Shown in pieces: positions 7,666 to 13,134 of a stretch of DNA of 13,134 bases. Origin of the DNA: Methyloprofundus sp. (GTDB lineage: Bacteria > Pseudomonadota > Gammaproteobacteria > Methylococcales > Methylomonadaceae). Both the position numbers and the translations under genes were made by a program. The notes beneath the pieces were generated by a model. It did no database searches and had not been told where the DNA came from. It saw only the letters and a list, made by a program, of their open reading frames with translations. Each line of letters begins with the position of its first letter. Position 1 is the stretch's first letter. The DNA lies in contig WTCN01000150.1 in the NCBI GenBank assembly GCA_013138555.1, positions 1 through 13,134 of the forward strand, in the 5' to 3' direction.

Positions 7666-7819
7666 TCATCATGGTGTGTTTCCTAAGTACAGAAAAGCAT
7701 TTCTCGCTGAGTTTGCTTACCGCTTTAATCGGAGGTATTGGCCACACCAAGCCTTTGATAGACTCCTGTATGCTTGTATTTACGCAAATCCTGCGCCTTT
7801 ACCTGTGTTAAGTGCATAA
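7664..7819 (+). pseudogene. IS1595-like (ISXO2) transposase 3' remnant
   Basis: The plus strand reads THHGVFPKYRKAFLAEF, then AYRFNRRYW and a further 25 residues to a TAA at 7817-7819. The HHGV...K....L.EF.YRFNRR pattern is the conserved C-terminal part of IS1595/ISXO2 transposases, which use a DDE-type domain. Everything upstream is missing and replaced by the IS3 tail. An upstream ATG at 7637 exists in this frame but lies in IS3 sequence, so it is not a real gene start. The inverted repeat of the element was not identified downstream. Confidence 0.68.
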
Positions 7820-7934
7820 TCATAAAGTAATATTTTGATAAATAAGCATTAATTTTTCATCAAATTTAGTGCCTGTAAATTTAACTATTATAAATCAATA
7901 AATTACAACTAGGGGTGCGGAATGTAGGTAGTAA
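7820..7934. other. AT-rich gap between IS remnants
   Basis: No gene is visible. The stretch holds a small AAATTTA/TAAATTT hairpin (7862-7882) and an AGGGGTG...CACCCC pair (about 7912-7945) next to the tnpC end, which could be part of an IS terminus but has no matching partner found on the other side. Confidence 0.4.
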
Positions 7935-8417
7935 CTACTCACCCCATAGAGTTATTTTTCCAGTTAAAGCCATTTGAATAGCAATCAATGGATTAATTCC
8001 TTGATTCGCCATTGTTTACAGGTAGCTTGATATACGACAATAAGCCTGCGCATATATTTTAGACCTGAAACAGCCCGCAACTTTTTTCTTCACCTTTGCC
8101 ATTCTCAAGTCCTGCTCAGCTCTATTATTGGTAAATGCGACATGTGGGTCTTTTGCAAAAAGCAGGGCGGCGGCCTCATGAAGTTTCAATCGCTCCCACA
8201 GGTTATGCGCATCAGATTTTGCAATTTTACCGCGTTTACCACTCGGTTTCGGCGGGATGGGTGGCAACTCTTTTTCTCCTCGCCTAAGAATGTTTCGGTA
8301 CCGCTTTTGCAAATTGGCCAGGTCTTTTTCATTGAGTTTCTTTTCTGTTGATTTAGAGACTTTGATACAGGTTTCCTGCAACAGTCGCTTTATGTTGAGT
8401 GCCCATCTATAGTTATT
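7935..8417 (-). pseudogene. IS66-family transposase tnpC, C-terminal remnant
   Basis: Read on the minus strand from the MITE edge, the frame runs NNYRWALNIKRLLQETC, continues through a lysine-rich region, and reaches FTNNRAEQDLRMAKVKKK (about 8085-8140) and GCFRSKIYAQAYCRISSYL. These are the conserved end of the IS66 TnpC DDE domain. A TAA at 8016-8018 interrupts it, but the same frame continues with TMANQGINPLIAIQMAL to a TAG at 7935-7937, so the TAA is probably a CAA-to-TAA mutation. About 161 codons remain of a family that usually has about 450-500. The N-terminal piece lies at 8576-8710. Confidence 0.85.
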
Positions 8418-8574
8418 ACTCGATGTTCAAGTTTTCGATTATATCTGGCTTGTAAAATGCGATAATTCAGACGTTACTTTCATAATCCATTGATTTATAA
8501 AGAAGTTGTGTTTAGTATGTAATAATATAATTTCAAATAAAATCAACAAGTTACAAAAAACTTGAACATCGAGT
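8418..8574. mobile_element. MITE copy 2 (157 bp, no ORF)
   Basis: Same orientation, length and 18-bp terminal inverted repeats as the copy at 3731-3887, with one visible base difference. ATT flanks both ends (8415-8417 and 8575-8577), supporting a 3-bp target duplication. It separates the two surviving pieces of an IS66-family tnpC. IS66 elements make 8-bp duplications and have different ends, so this is not derived from its host element. Confidence 0.88.
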
Positions 8575-8575
8575 A

Positions 8576-8710
8576 TTAGGCTCTCATGAACATGCTGTTC
8601 ATGAGAGCCTTACTTTCAGCCGTGATTTTTCCGTCAGTACAAAGCTGCTCAAAGTCCGCCTTCAATCGGCTGACTTCGTTTCTTACTGTGGATTTATCAA
8701 AATTTACCAT
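8576..8710 (-). pseudogene. IS66-family transposase tnpC, N-terminal remnant
   Basis: The minus strand encodes MVNFDKSTVRNEVSRLKADF, then EQLCTDGKITAESKALMNSM, FM and RA before a stop at 8576-8578. The first 42 residues match the N-terminal leucine-rich region of a TnpC subgroup as I remember it; the last two codons do not and mark a deletion junction. About 270 codons of the middle, including most of the catalytic domain, are missing. Joined without the MITE, the two pieces are in different frames, so the gene was dead before the MITE arrived. Confidence 0.72.
8579..8609. repeat. Perfect 14-bp inverted repeat at the deletion junction
   Basis: GGCTCTCATGAACA (8579-8592) and its exact complement (8596-8609) flank a 3-base TGC loop, immediately beside the MITE. 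The inner 8 bp belong to tnpC codons, the outer 6 bp to the sequence beyond the apparent junction. Confidence 0.8.
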
Positions 8711-9093
8711 TAACAATAAATACAATTATTCTGGAATAATTATATTATATCATTGGTTTATTTGACCTCTTGGTGTCATCCTGAGCAGACTAAAACCAAC
8801 TTTTTAGCACGAAACCATCAGTTAGTCAGTTAATCATTGCAGTACTTCCTCAGCGACCTCTCTGTGTGATTTTTACAAGGGCGTAAGAAAAAAGATTCTT
8901 TCATCAAAAAGCTGTCAAGTTTTTTTTGACTTTTTTATGGGGGCCGTAGTTATCATTATTTTTTTTCATTCAAGAAGGGGGCAAAGACCTAATTTTGGCC
9001 GCCACCATCCTTTAAATTATCTTAATATCAAAGCTTGCAAGTTTTTAGCTAAACGTATTATTATGCACTGAACTCTGGAAAAAGGAGCAGCTC
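8711..9093. other. Intergenic region without a recognised gene
   Basis: This 383-base AT-rich stretch holds an 18-base palindrome AATTATTC-TG-GAATAATT (8724-8741) just upstream of the tnpC remnant, and GTCAA-T-tract-TTGAC followed by six T residues (8914-8936), which could be a weak terminator. No other coding or RNA signal was recognised. The end of it carries the ribosome site (AGGAG, 9083-9087) for the next gene. No convincing promoter was found. Confidence 0.4.
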
Positions 9094-9774
9094 ATGACTA
9101 CATTATCACCTTCACCGAATACCGCATGTCAAAAAGCCATTCAATACTTCATTGCAATCATTATCATTTTAGTCATTGGAAAGTTGATATCATTGATTCC
9201 AGTAATGGGGCGCTTACAATTAGCGGGTGTTTATAAAGCGGCAGAAATCGTTTGGTTTAGTACTAAACTATTTGCCTTGATTATGTTTTATTATTTTTCG
9301 CGCTCAACGATTGCTGCTATTCCCAATAATGGCAGTATATTATCCTTTGTTCGAAATGTTGCAGAACCTCTGACAATACTGCTTATTGTGATTATAGGGC
9401 AGGAGTTATTCTGGCAATTACTGGAACCTTTTGTGCAGAATACAGGCAAAAAAATCTATTTCAGTTTAGCTATTATATTCATTGTTACTATCAGTATATG
9501 GCTAGCTTTCAGAGCTTATCAATCAGCACTTTATCTGTTTGAGGCGAGTCAGAAAATAGCAAAATATCTGTCCCGATTTATATCTGATACGAATAAAACC
9601 TGCATGGCCTGTGGCGCTAAAATCAGGAATAATGCCATGTTTTGCAGTTATTGTGGCTGCAAAACAGTTGAACAGGCAAGTTGTTCAGAATGTGGTGAAG
9701 TATTATTATCTAACGAGAGGTTTTGTCGGCATTGTGGCACTGAAGTAAAAGAAAATCCAGACTTCAGTGAATGA
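9094..9774 (+). CDS. Membrane protein with C-terminal double zinc ribbon
   Basis: The 226-residue product has four probable transmembrane helices (about 15-37, 51-69, 91-113 and 120-143) and a soluble C-terminal tail. The tail holds two zinc-ribbon knuckle pairs: C170-MA-C173 with C184-SY-C187, and C197-SE-C200 with C211-RH-C214. This is the double zinc-ribbon (DZR-like) arrangement; an additional C189 is present. No signal peptide is evident. AGGAG ends 6 bases before the ATG. Such tails usually mediate protein or nucleic-acid contacts, but the role of this protein is unknown. It appears monocistronic. Confidence 0.85.
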   Translation: MTTLSPSPNTACQKAIQYFIAIIIILVIGKLISLIPVMGRLQLAGVYKAAEIVWFSTKLFALIMFYYFSRSTIAAIPNNGSILSFVRNVAEPLTILLIVIIGQELFWQLLEPFVQNTGKKIYFSLAIIFIVTISIWLAFRAYQSALYLFEASQKIAKYLSRFISDTNKTCMACGAKIRNNAMFCSYCGCKTVEQASCSECGEVLLSNERFCRHCGTEVKENPDFSE

Positions 9775-9818
9775 GTTTTTTAAGTATTGCTAGTGAATAT
9801 CAGGCGAATAAAATCAGG

Positions 9819-9838
9819 GCGTAGGCTAAAGTCTACGC
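9819..9838 (+). terminator. Possible terminator after the zinc-ribbon gene
   Basis: GCGTAGGC-TAAA-GTCTACGC forms an 8-bp stem with one G-T pair and a 4-base loop, 45 bases after the stop. The trailing sequence is not T-rich, so it could also be a dispersed palindromic repeat. Confidence 0.35.
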
Positions 9839-9889
9839 GCTGGTTATTTCGTGCGTACTCCTTGGTACTACTGAGGCAAACTTCTAATT

Positions 9890-9918
9890 TTTACATAACA
9901 GTCAGTATTCCTTATAAT
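9890..9918 (+). promoter_or_regulatory. Sigma-70 promoter of the mxaD-like gene
   Basis: TTTACA (9890-9895) and a consensus TATAAT (9913-9918) are separated by 17 bases. Predicted start near 9925 gives a leader of about 35 bases. Confidence 0.72.
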
Positions 9919-9959
9919 AGTCGGTTCGGTTTTTAAGTCACTATAAATTAGGATTGAAT

Positions 9960-10559
9960 ATGAAAAAAATCTCTTTACTCGCATTTTTCTTGTTTCTATT
10001 TAGCGCTGTTTCTTATGCACATGGCCCTGTTAGAGGAAAAATGACGGCAACTGTGGATATTGAAGCATCGCCTGAAGAAGTTTGGGACGTTATTAAAAAC
10101 TATGATGATATGTCATGGCATCCTGGTATTAAAAGTACTGAAGGAACGGGGGGTAATGAAAAAGGTGCAACGCGTGTTCTGACATTGGCTGGTGGCGGAA
10201 CGATTACGGAATTTTTAAAGAAATATGATGCGAAAAAAATGTCATATACTTATAAAATTACCGATATGAGTATTGTAAAAACAATTCAGCACTCGGGTCA
10301 GGATGAAGATGTGCCAGTACTTGCAGTTGATAACTATCAGGGAAAACTAACAGTTAAGAAGAAAGGTAACGCATCAGTAGTTACTTGGGTAGCTACCTAT
10401 TACCGTGGTTATATGAACAATAATCCACCCGTTGAGTTAAATGAAGAAACAGCAGATGAACAAGTGACTGCCGTACTAAAAGAGGGTTTGACAAGTTTGT
10501 TACACAAATTTGAGCCAAATACTTTACCTACTGCTATTACATTTACAATGAAAAGATAA
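9960..10559 (+). CDS. mxaD: MxaD-like periplasmic SRPBCC protein
   Basis: The product has 199 residues with a signal peptide cut after SYA (residue 20), leaving a mature N-terminus HGP, typical of MxaD. The fold is SRPBCC (START-like): VDIEASPEEVWDVI (32-45), the W53-H-P motif, TRVLTLAGGGTITE (71-84) and YYRGYMNNNPPVELNEE (147-163). MxaD is reported to aid electron transfer between methanol dehydrogenase and its cytochrome cL. Here it stands outside any mxa or xox cluster visible in the window. The insert around 101-124 and the tail after 185 are longer than in the alphaproteobacterial protein as I recall it. I chose ATG 9960 over an in-frame TTG at 9954 because AGGA (9950-9953) is correctly spaced only for the ATG. 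The YVTN propeller follows 127 bases later. Confidence 0.8.
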   Translation: MKKISLLAFFLFLFSAVSYAHGPVRGKMTATVDIEASPEEVWDVIKNYDDMSWHPGIKSTEGTGGNEKGATRVLTLAGGGTITEFLKKYDAKKMSYTYKITDMSIVKTIQHSGQDEDVPVLAVDNYQGKLTVKKKGNASVVTWVATYYRGYMNNNPPVELNEETADEQVTAVLKEGLTSLLHKFEPNTLPTAITFTMKR

Positions 10560-10598
10560 TCTTTTTGTTGTCAGTAGTCATCGGTATAAAGCTTATTT

Positions 10599-10641
10599 CT
10601 CATTCGTTGGCATGGGCAGCCGGCCTGTGCCAACGGATGAG
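10599..10641. repeat. Strong GC-rich hairpin between mxaD and the propeller gene
   Basis: CTCATTCGTTGGCA pairs with TGCCAACGGATGAG over 14 bp with a single T-G pair, around a 15-base loop that itself contains CAG-CCGG-CCTG. No T tract follows on the plus strand. It stands out as GC-rich in an AT-rich gap and may be a REP-like palindrome or a processing/stability element in a shared transcript. Confidence 0.6.
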
Positions 10642-10686
10642 TCGCCCGTCGCTCCCTCTCTCCTCATTAATCGCTGGTGCTAAAGC

Positions 10687-11646
10687 ATGATATTTAAACG
10701 TATTTTCCAGGTTTTCTCTCTTTTTTTCTTACTCGCGAATAGCTCTTATTTATTAGCGCAGTCATATGCGTTTATTAGCAACCAGTTAGACAGTAATGTC
10801 GCAGTGATTGATTTAAAAACCAACCAGCTGGTTAAATCAATAGAGGTTAAGGGTAAGCCTGTTGGTGTCGCGGTTAATCACCCACTCGCTCAGGTTTATA
10901 TTAGTACGCCGGAGGGTGATGGCTTTGCTGTTTTAGATATTAATAGCTTGCAACAGATAAAGCAGGTAAAAGTAGGCGGTGCTTCAGTGGGTATCGCGGT
11001 GAGTCCCGATGGGCGGCGTATTTTTATCGCTGACTGGTATGAAAACACGGTGTCTATTTTTAATAGTGAGACTTTGCAATTAGAAAAAAAACTGACCGTC
11101 GGGAAATCTCCCTCAGGCCTGGTTGTTAGCCCTGATAATCGTTGGCTTTATGTTGCTAACCGCATGGATGATACGATTTCGCAAATTGATTTAACAAAAT
11201 TAAGAGTTAGAAATACCACTAAAGTTGGTGCTCATCCTTTTGGTCTTAGTCTGGATAGCAAAGCTGAGCGGATTTATAGTGCAAATGTAGAAAGTAATGA
11301 TGTGTCTGTTTTAAGTGCTAAGAATTTAAAGCGAGTGACACGGATTAAAGTCGGTGGGCGACCTTATGCATTAGCATTTGCGTTAGATGAAAAATTATTA
11401 TTTGTTACCAATCAGGATGATAACAATGTTTCTGTGATTGACACACAGACATTAAAAGAAATAAAAAAAATAGAGGTCGGTGATAAACCAGAAGGTATTA
11501 GCACCCATACCGATGATCGTCATGTTTATGTTGCAAACTGGTTTGATGGCACAGTTTCAGTAATTGATGCCGCAACATTAACGGTTGTTGACACCATAGA
11601 AACAGGTGAGGGCAGCCGTGCTTTTGGTGACTTTGTAAGCCACTAG
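10687..11646 (+). CDS. Secreted seven-bladed YVTN beta-propeller protein
   Basis: The 319-residue protein has a signal peptide (KR start, FSLFFLLANSSYLLA core, cut near residue 25) and seven repeats of about 42 residues. These open at AFISNQ (28), VYISTPEG (70), IFIADW (112), LYVANR (154), IYSANV (197), LFVTNQ (239) and VYVANW (280), each with a V-S-V-I-D type strand and a VG-P-G turn, i.e. a complete propeller. It resembles the YncE/YVTN group and the beta-propeller proteins associated with PQQ-dependent catabolism. The C-terminus GSRAFGDFV fits that group. The biochemical role is not established; pairing with a MxaD-like protein suggests the periplasmic methanol/PQQ oxidation system. There is no good ribosome site before the ATG. 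Confidence 0.85.
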   Translation: MIFKRIFQVFSLFFLLANSSYLLAQSYAFISNQLDSNVAVIDLKTNQLVKSIEVKGKPVGVAVNHPLAQVYISTPEGDGFAVLDINSLQQIKQVKVGGASVGIAVSPDGRRIFIADWYENTVSIFNSETLQLEKKLTVGKSPSGLVVSPDNRWLYVANRMDDTISQIDLTKLRVRNTTKVGAHPFGLSLDSKAERIYSANVESNDVSVLSAKNLKRVTRIKVGGRPYALAFALDEKLLFVTNQDDNNVSVIDTQTLKEIKKIEVGDKPEGISTHTDDRHVYVANWFDGTVSVIDAATLTVVDTIETGEGSRAFGDFVSH

Positions 11647-11691
11647 TGTCGCTGTGAATGACTTGTGAACTCGATTTTGCCAACGATCATT

Positions 11692-12912
11692 ATGCAACCA
11701 CAAATAGAAATATTTTCACAAGGTGAAGAAGTCCTGACGGGGCAGACGGTAGATACGAATGCCGCATGGTTATCGCAAAAGCTGGTGGATATGGGTTTTG
11801 TCGTCAAACGGCATACCACTGTGGGTGATAATCTCGCTGATTTGAAAAGCTTATTAAAGGAAGTTTCGCTACGTGCTGATTGTTGTATCTGTACCGGAGG
11901 ACTGGGGCCAACACAGGATGATTTAACGGCGCAGGCAGTTACTGAAGCATTTGAACGGCCCTTACAGCTTGATGCAATTGCTTTACAGCAAATAGAAGAA
12001 TATTTTTCGCGGCGAAAACGAGTGATGGTCGATGCTAATCGTAAACAGGCTTTTTTCCCTCAAGGGTCTGAACGTATCGACAATGAATGGGGTACGGCTC
12101 CCGGGTTTTCAGTGCAGCAAAACCGTTGCTGGTTTGTGTTTGTCCCTGGCGTACCCTATGAAATGAAATCCATGTTTAATGAAACAATAGCCGCGATATT
12201 ATTGCAGCGTTTTTCATTACAGCCGGATAAGCTGGTTACCTTGCGTTCGGTGGGCATCGGTGAGTCTGATTTACAGGAAAAACTCAACACAATACATCTA
12301 CCTGAGTCAGTGCAGCTCAGTTTTCGTGCGGGTGCTGATGAGGTGCAGACTAAGTTGTTATTTCCAGCCACGACAGAGCCACAGCAAGTAAAAATACTGG
12401 TAAACCGGCTTGTGGATAGTATTGGTGATTATGTGTTTGCGGTCGATAATCTGGATGAGCGCCAGGGCGGGCTGGTAGATGTCATTGATCAATTAATGCA
12501 GCAAGGTCAGTACCGCCTGGCAGTTCAGGAAACAGCTTCTCAAGGACTGATTGCAGCAAAATGTATTGCTAAACCCTGGTTAGTTGCTTCAGCTTTTAGT
12601 CAGTCATTGGCTCACGTTGCTGATAAGTGGGGAGTACATATCAACGAGGGAGATTATTTGAGTACCGCTGAATCTTGTGCCCATAAGATTCAGCAGCAGG
12701 AAGCAACCCATTTGGTGCTGGTTCAGCTATATCGTGGGAGTACTCAGCAATTTCAGCAAAAAACTCAGACTATTGTTTTGTATAACCTACTTTTAACACC
12801 CGATGGTATTCGAAGCAGTGAGTTTACAGTGGCTGGGCCGGTAAAACGTAAACAAAACCAGGCGGCAATATTAGCACTGGATTTACTTAGGCGTTATTTG
12901 CAAAACAGGTAG
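11692..12912 (+). CDS. cinA: CinA-family protein (competence/damage-inducible protein A)
   Basis: From ATG 11692 the product has 406 residues. The N-terminal part is a molybdopterin-binding-like (COG1058) domain with IFSQGEEVLTGQTVDTNAAW at its start, TGGLGPTQDD (residues 68-77) and PGVPYEM (152-158); this domain in CinA proteins hydrolyses ADP-ribose. The C-terminal part (from about 260) occupies the place of the NMN deamidase (PncC) domain, but the family motif ESCTGG is replaced by ETASQG (280-285) and the SNEAK-type motif is not seen. An in-frame GTG at 11665 would add nine residues; ATG 11692 is preferred because the family normally begins right at this strand. It lies 45 bases after the propeller gene, so may be co-transcribed, although the functions look unrelated. 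Confidence 0.9.
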   Translation: MQPQIEIFSQGEEVLTGQTVDTNAAWLSQKLVDMGFVVKRHTTVGDNLADLKSLLKEVSLRADCCICTGGLGPTQDDLTAQAVTEAFERPLQLDAIALQQIEEYFSRRKRVMVDANRKQAFFPQGSERIDNEWGTAPGFSVQQNRCWFVFVPGVPYEMKSMFNETIAAILLQRFSLQPDKLVTLRSVGIGESDLQEKLNTIHLPESVQLSFRAGADEVQTKLLFPATTEPQQVKILVNRLVDSIGDYVFAVDNLDERQGGLVDVIDQLMQQGQYRLAVQETASQGLIAAKCIAKPWLVASAFSQSLAHVADKWGVHINEGDYLSTAESCAHKIQQQEATHLVLVQLYRGSTQQFQQKTQTIVLYNLLLTPDGIRSSEFTVAGPVKRKQNQAAILALDLLRRYLQNR

Positions 12913-12949
12913 GCTACTAGTAACAGCAGTTCGTACAATGTGTCTTGTC

Positions 12950-13018
12950 ATTCCTGCATGTTTTTAGCAGGAATCTAGGCGCTTAAGAATAGATTCCCGA
13001 TAAAAAGATCTCGGGAAT
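12950..13018. repeat. Paired short palindromes (ATTCC-type repeat)
   Basis: Two hairpins stand side by side: ATTCCTGC/GCAGGAAT (12950-12974) and ATTCCCGA/TCGGGAAT (12993-13018). Both stems begin ATTCC. The layout recalls dispersed GTCATTCC...GGAATGAC intergenic repeats common in beta- and gammaproteobacteria. The first hairpin, 37 bases after the cinA stop, might also act as its terminator. Confidence 0.55.
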
Positions 13019-13101
13019 AGCGCGTGTTGTTACCGAACTTACGGGTTAGTGTATATTGACTAAAAGGGCTACACATTTAACACGGGACAACTTTATCGCT
13101 C

Positions 13102-13130
13102 GTAGGGTGGGCAACGCTTTTCTGCCCACC
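13102..13130. repeat. GTAG-headed REP-like palindrome
   Basis: A GTAG tetranucleotide (13102-13105) is followed at once by GGTGGGCA and its exact complement TGCCCACC around a 9-base loop. That is the architecture of REP elements mobilised by RAYT (REP-associated tyrosine transposase) proteins. The window ends four bases later, so a possible partner element cannot be seen. Confidence 0.6.
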
Positions 13131-13134
13131 GTAA

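Noticed and set aside
7637..7819. Open frame with ATG at 7637 as a small gene
   Set aside because: Its first nine codons lie in IS3 tail sequence read in the wrong direction; only the part from 7664 has IS1595 similarity and it lacks any start.
8142..8351. Plus-strand 69-codon frame
   Set aside because: It is antisense to the IS66 tnpC remnant, which explains the openness.
8946..8952. GTAGTTA as the right end of the IS66 element, matching sequence near 7931
   Set aside because: The match is only seven bases and could be chance; no 8-bp target duplication was seen.
9954..9959. TTG start for the mxaD-like protein
   Set aside because: The ribosome site AGGA ends immediately before it, leaving no spacing; the ATG at 9960 is correctly placed.
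10568..10590. TTGTCA and TATAAA as a promoter for the propeller gene
   Set aside because: The spacing is only 11 bases, too short for a sigma-70 promoter.
10636..10670. GGATGAGTCGC...GTCGC resembling a hammerhead ribozyme core
   Set aside because: The required CUGAUGA and GAAA core segments are not both present; only the GAUGAGUC-like run matches.
11665..11691. GTG start for cinA
   Set aside because: It adds nine residues not expected at the CinA N-terminus, and has no ribosome site; the ATG at 11692 begins right at the first strand.

Overview
The window looks like a piece of chromosome from an AT-rich gammaproteobacterium, most likely a type I methanotroph (order Methylococcales). This is an inference. 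It rests on a MxaD-like periplasmic protein (a methanol-dehydrogenase accessory family) beside a YVTN beta-propeller of the type found near PQQ enzymes, on outer-membrane and sigma-54 features, and on the repeat content. No rRNA, tRNA or CRISPR array was seen.

Region 1 (1-3211) is a nitrogen-acquisition module. An outer-membrane beta-barrel porin (minus strand) is divergent from glnK-amtB (plus strand). The 384-base gap carries a good -24/-12 sigma-54 promoter for each direction. Between them lie two NtrC-like sites whose centres are 31 bp apart. The simplest reading is one shared enhancer that switches on, under nitrogen limitation, a porin in the outer membrane and an ammonium channel with its PII regulator at the inner membrane.

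Region 2 (3212-9093) is accessory and scarred. It holds one very large secreted protein (4072-7440: Asp-box/sialidase-like propeller followed by about four choice-of-anchor-D/ASH-type Ig modules) flanked by debris of at least three, perhaps four, insertion sequences: a possible IS4-like remnant (3347-3571), an IS3-family orfB tail (7521-7665), an IS1595-like tail (7664-7819) and a deleted IS66-family tnpC (7935-8710). Two near-identical 157-bp elements with 18-bp terminal inverted repeats and 3-bp target duplications (3731-3887 and 8418-8574) look like a MITE. The second copy sits inside the IS66 remnant.

Region 3 (9094-12912) returns to intact genes on the plus strand: a four-helix membrane protein with a double zinc-ribbon tail, a mxaD-like gene with a clear sigma-70 promoter, a seven-bladed YVTN propeller, and cinA with a degenerate C-terminal deamidase motif. 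The last 220 bases hold short palindromic repeats, including a GTAG-headed REP-like element at the window edge.
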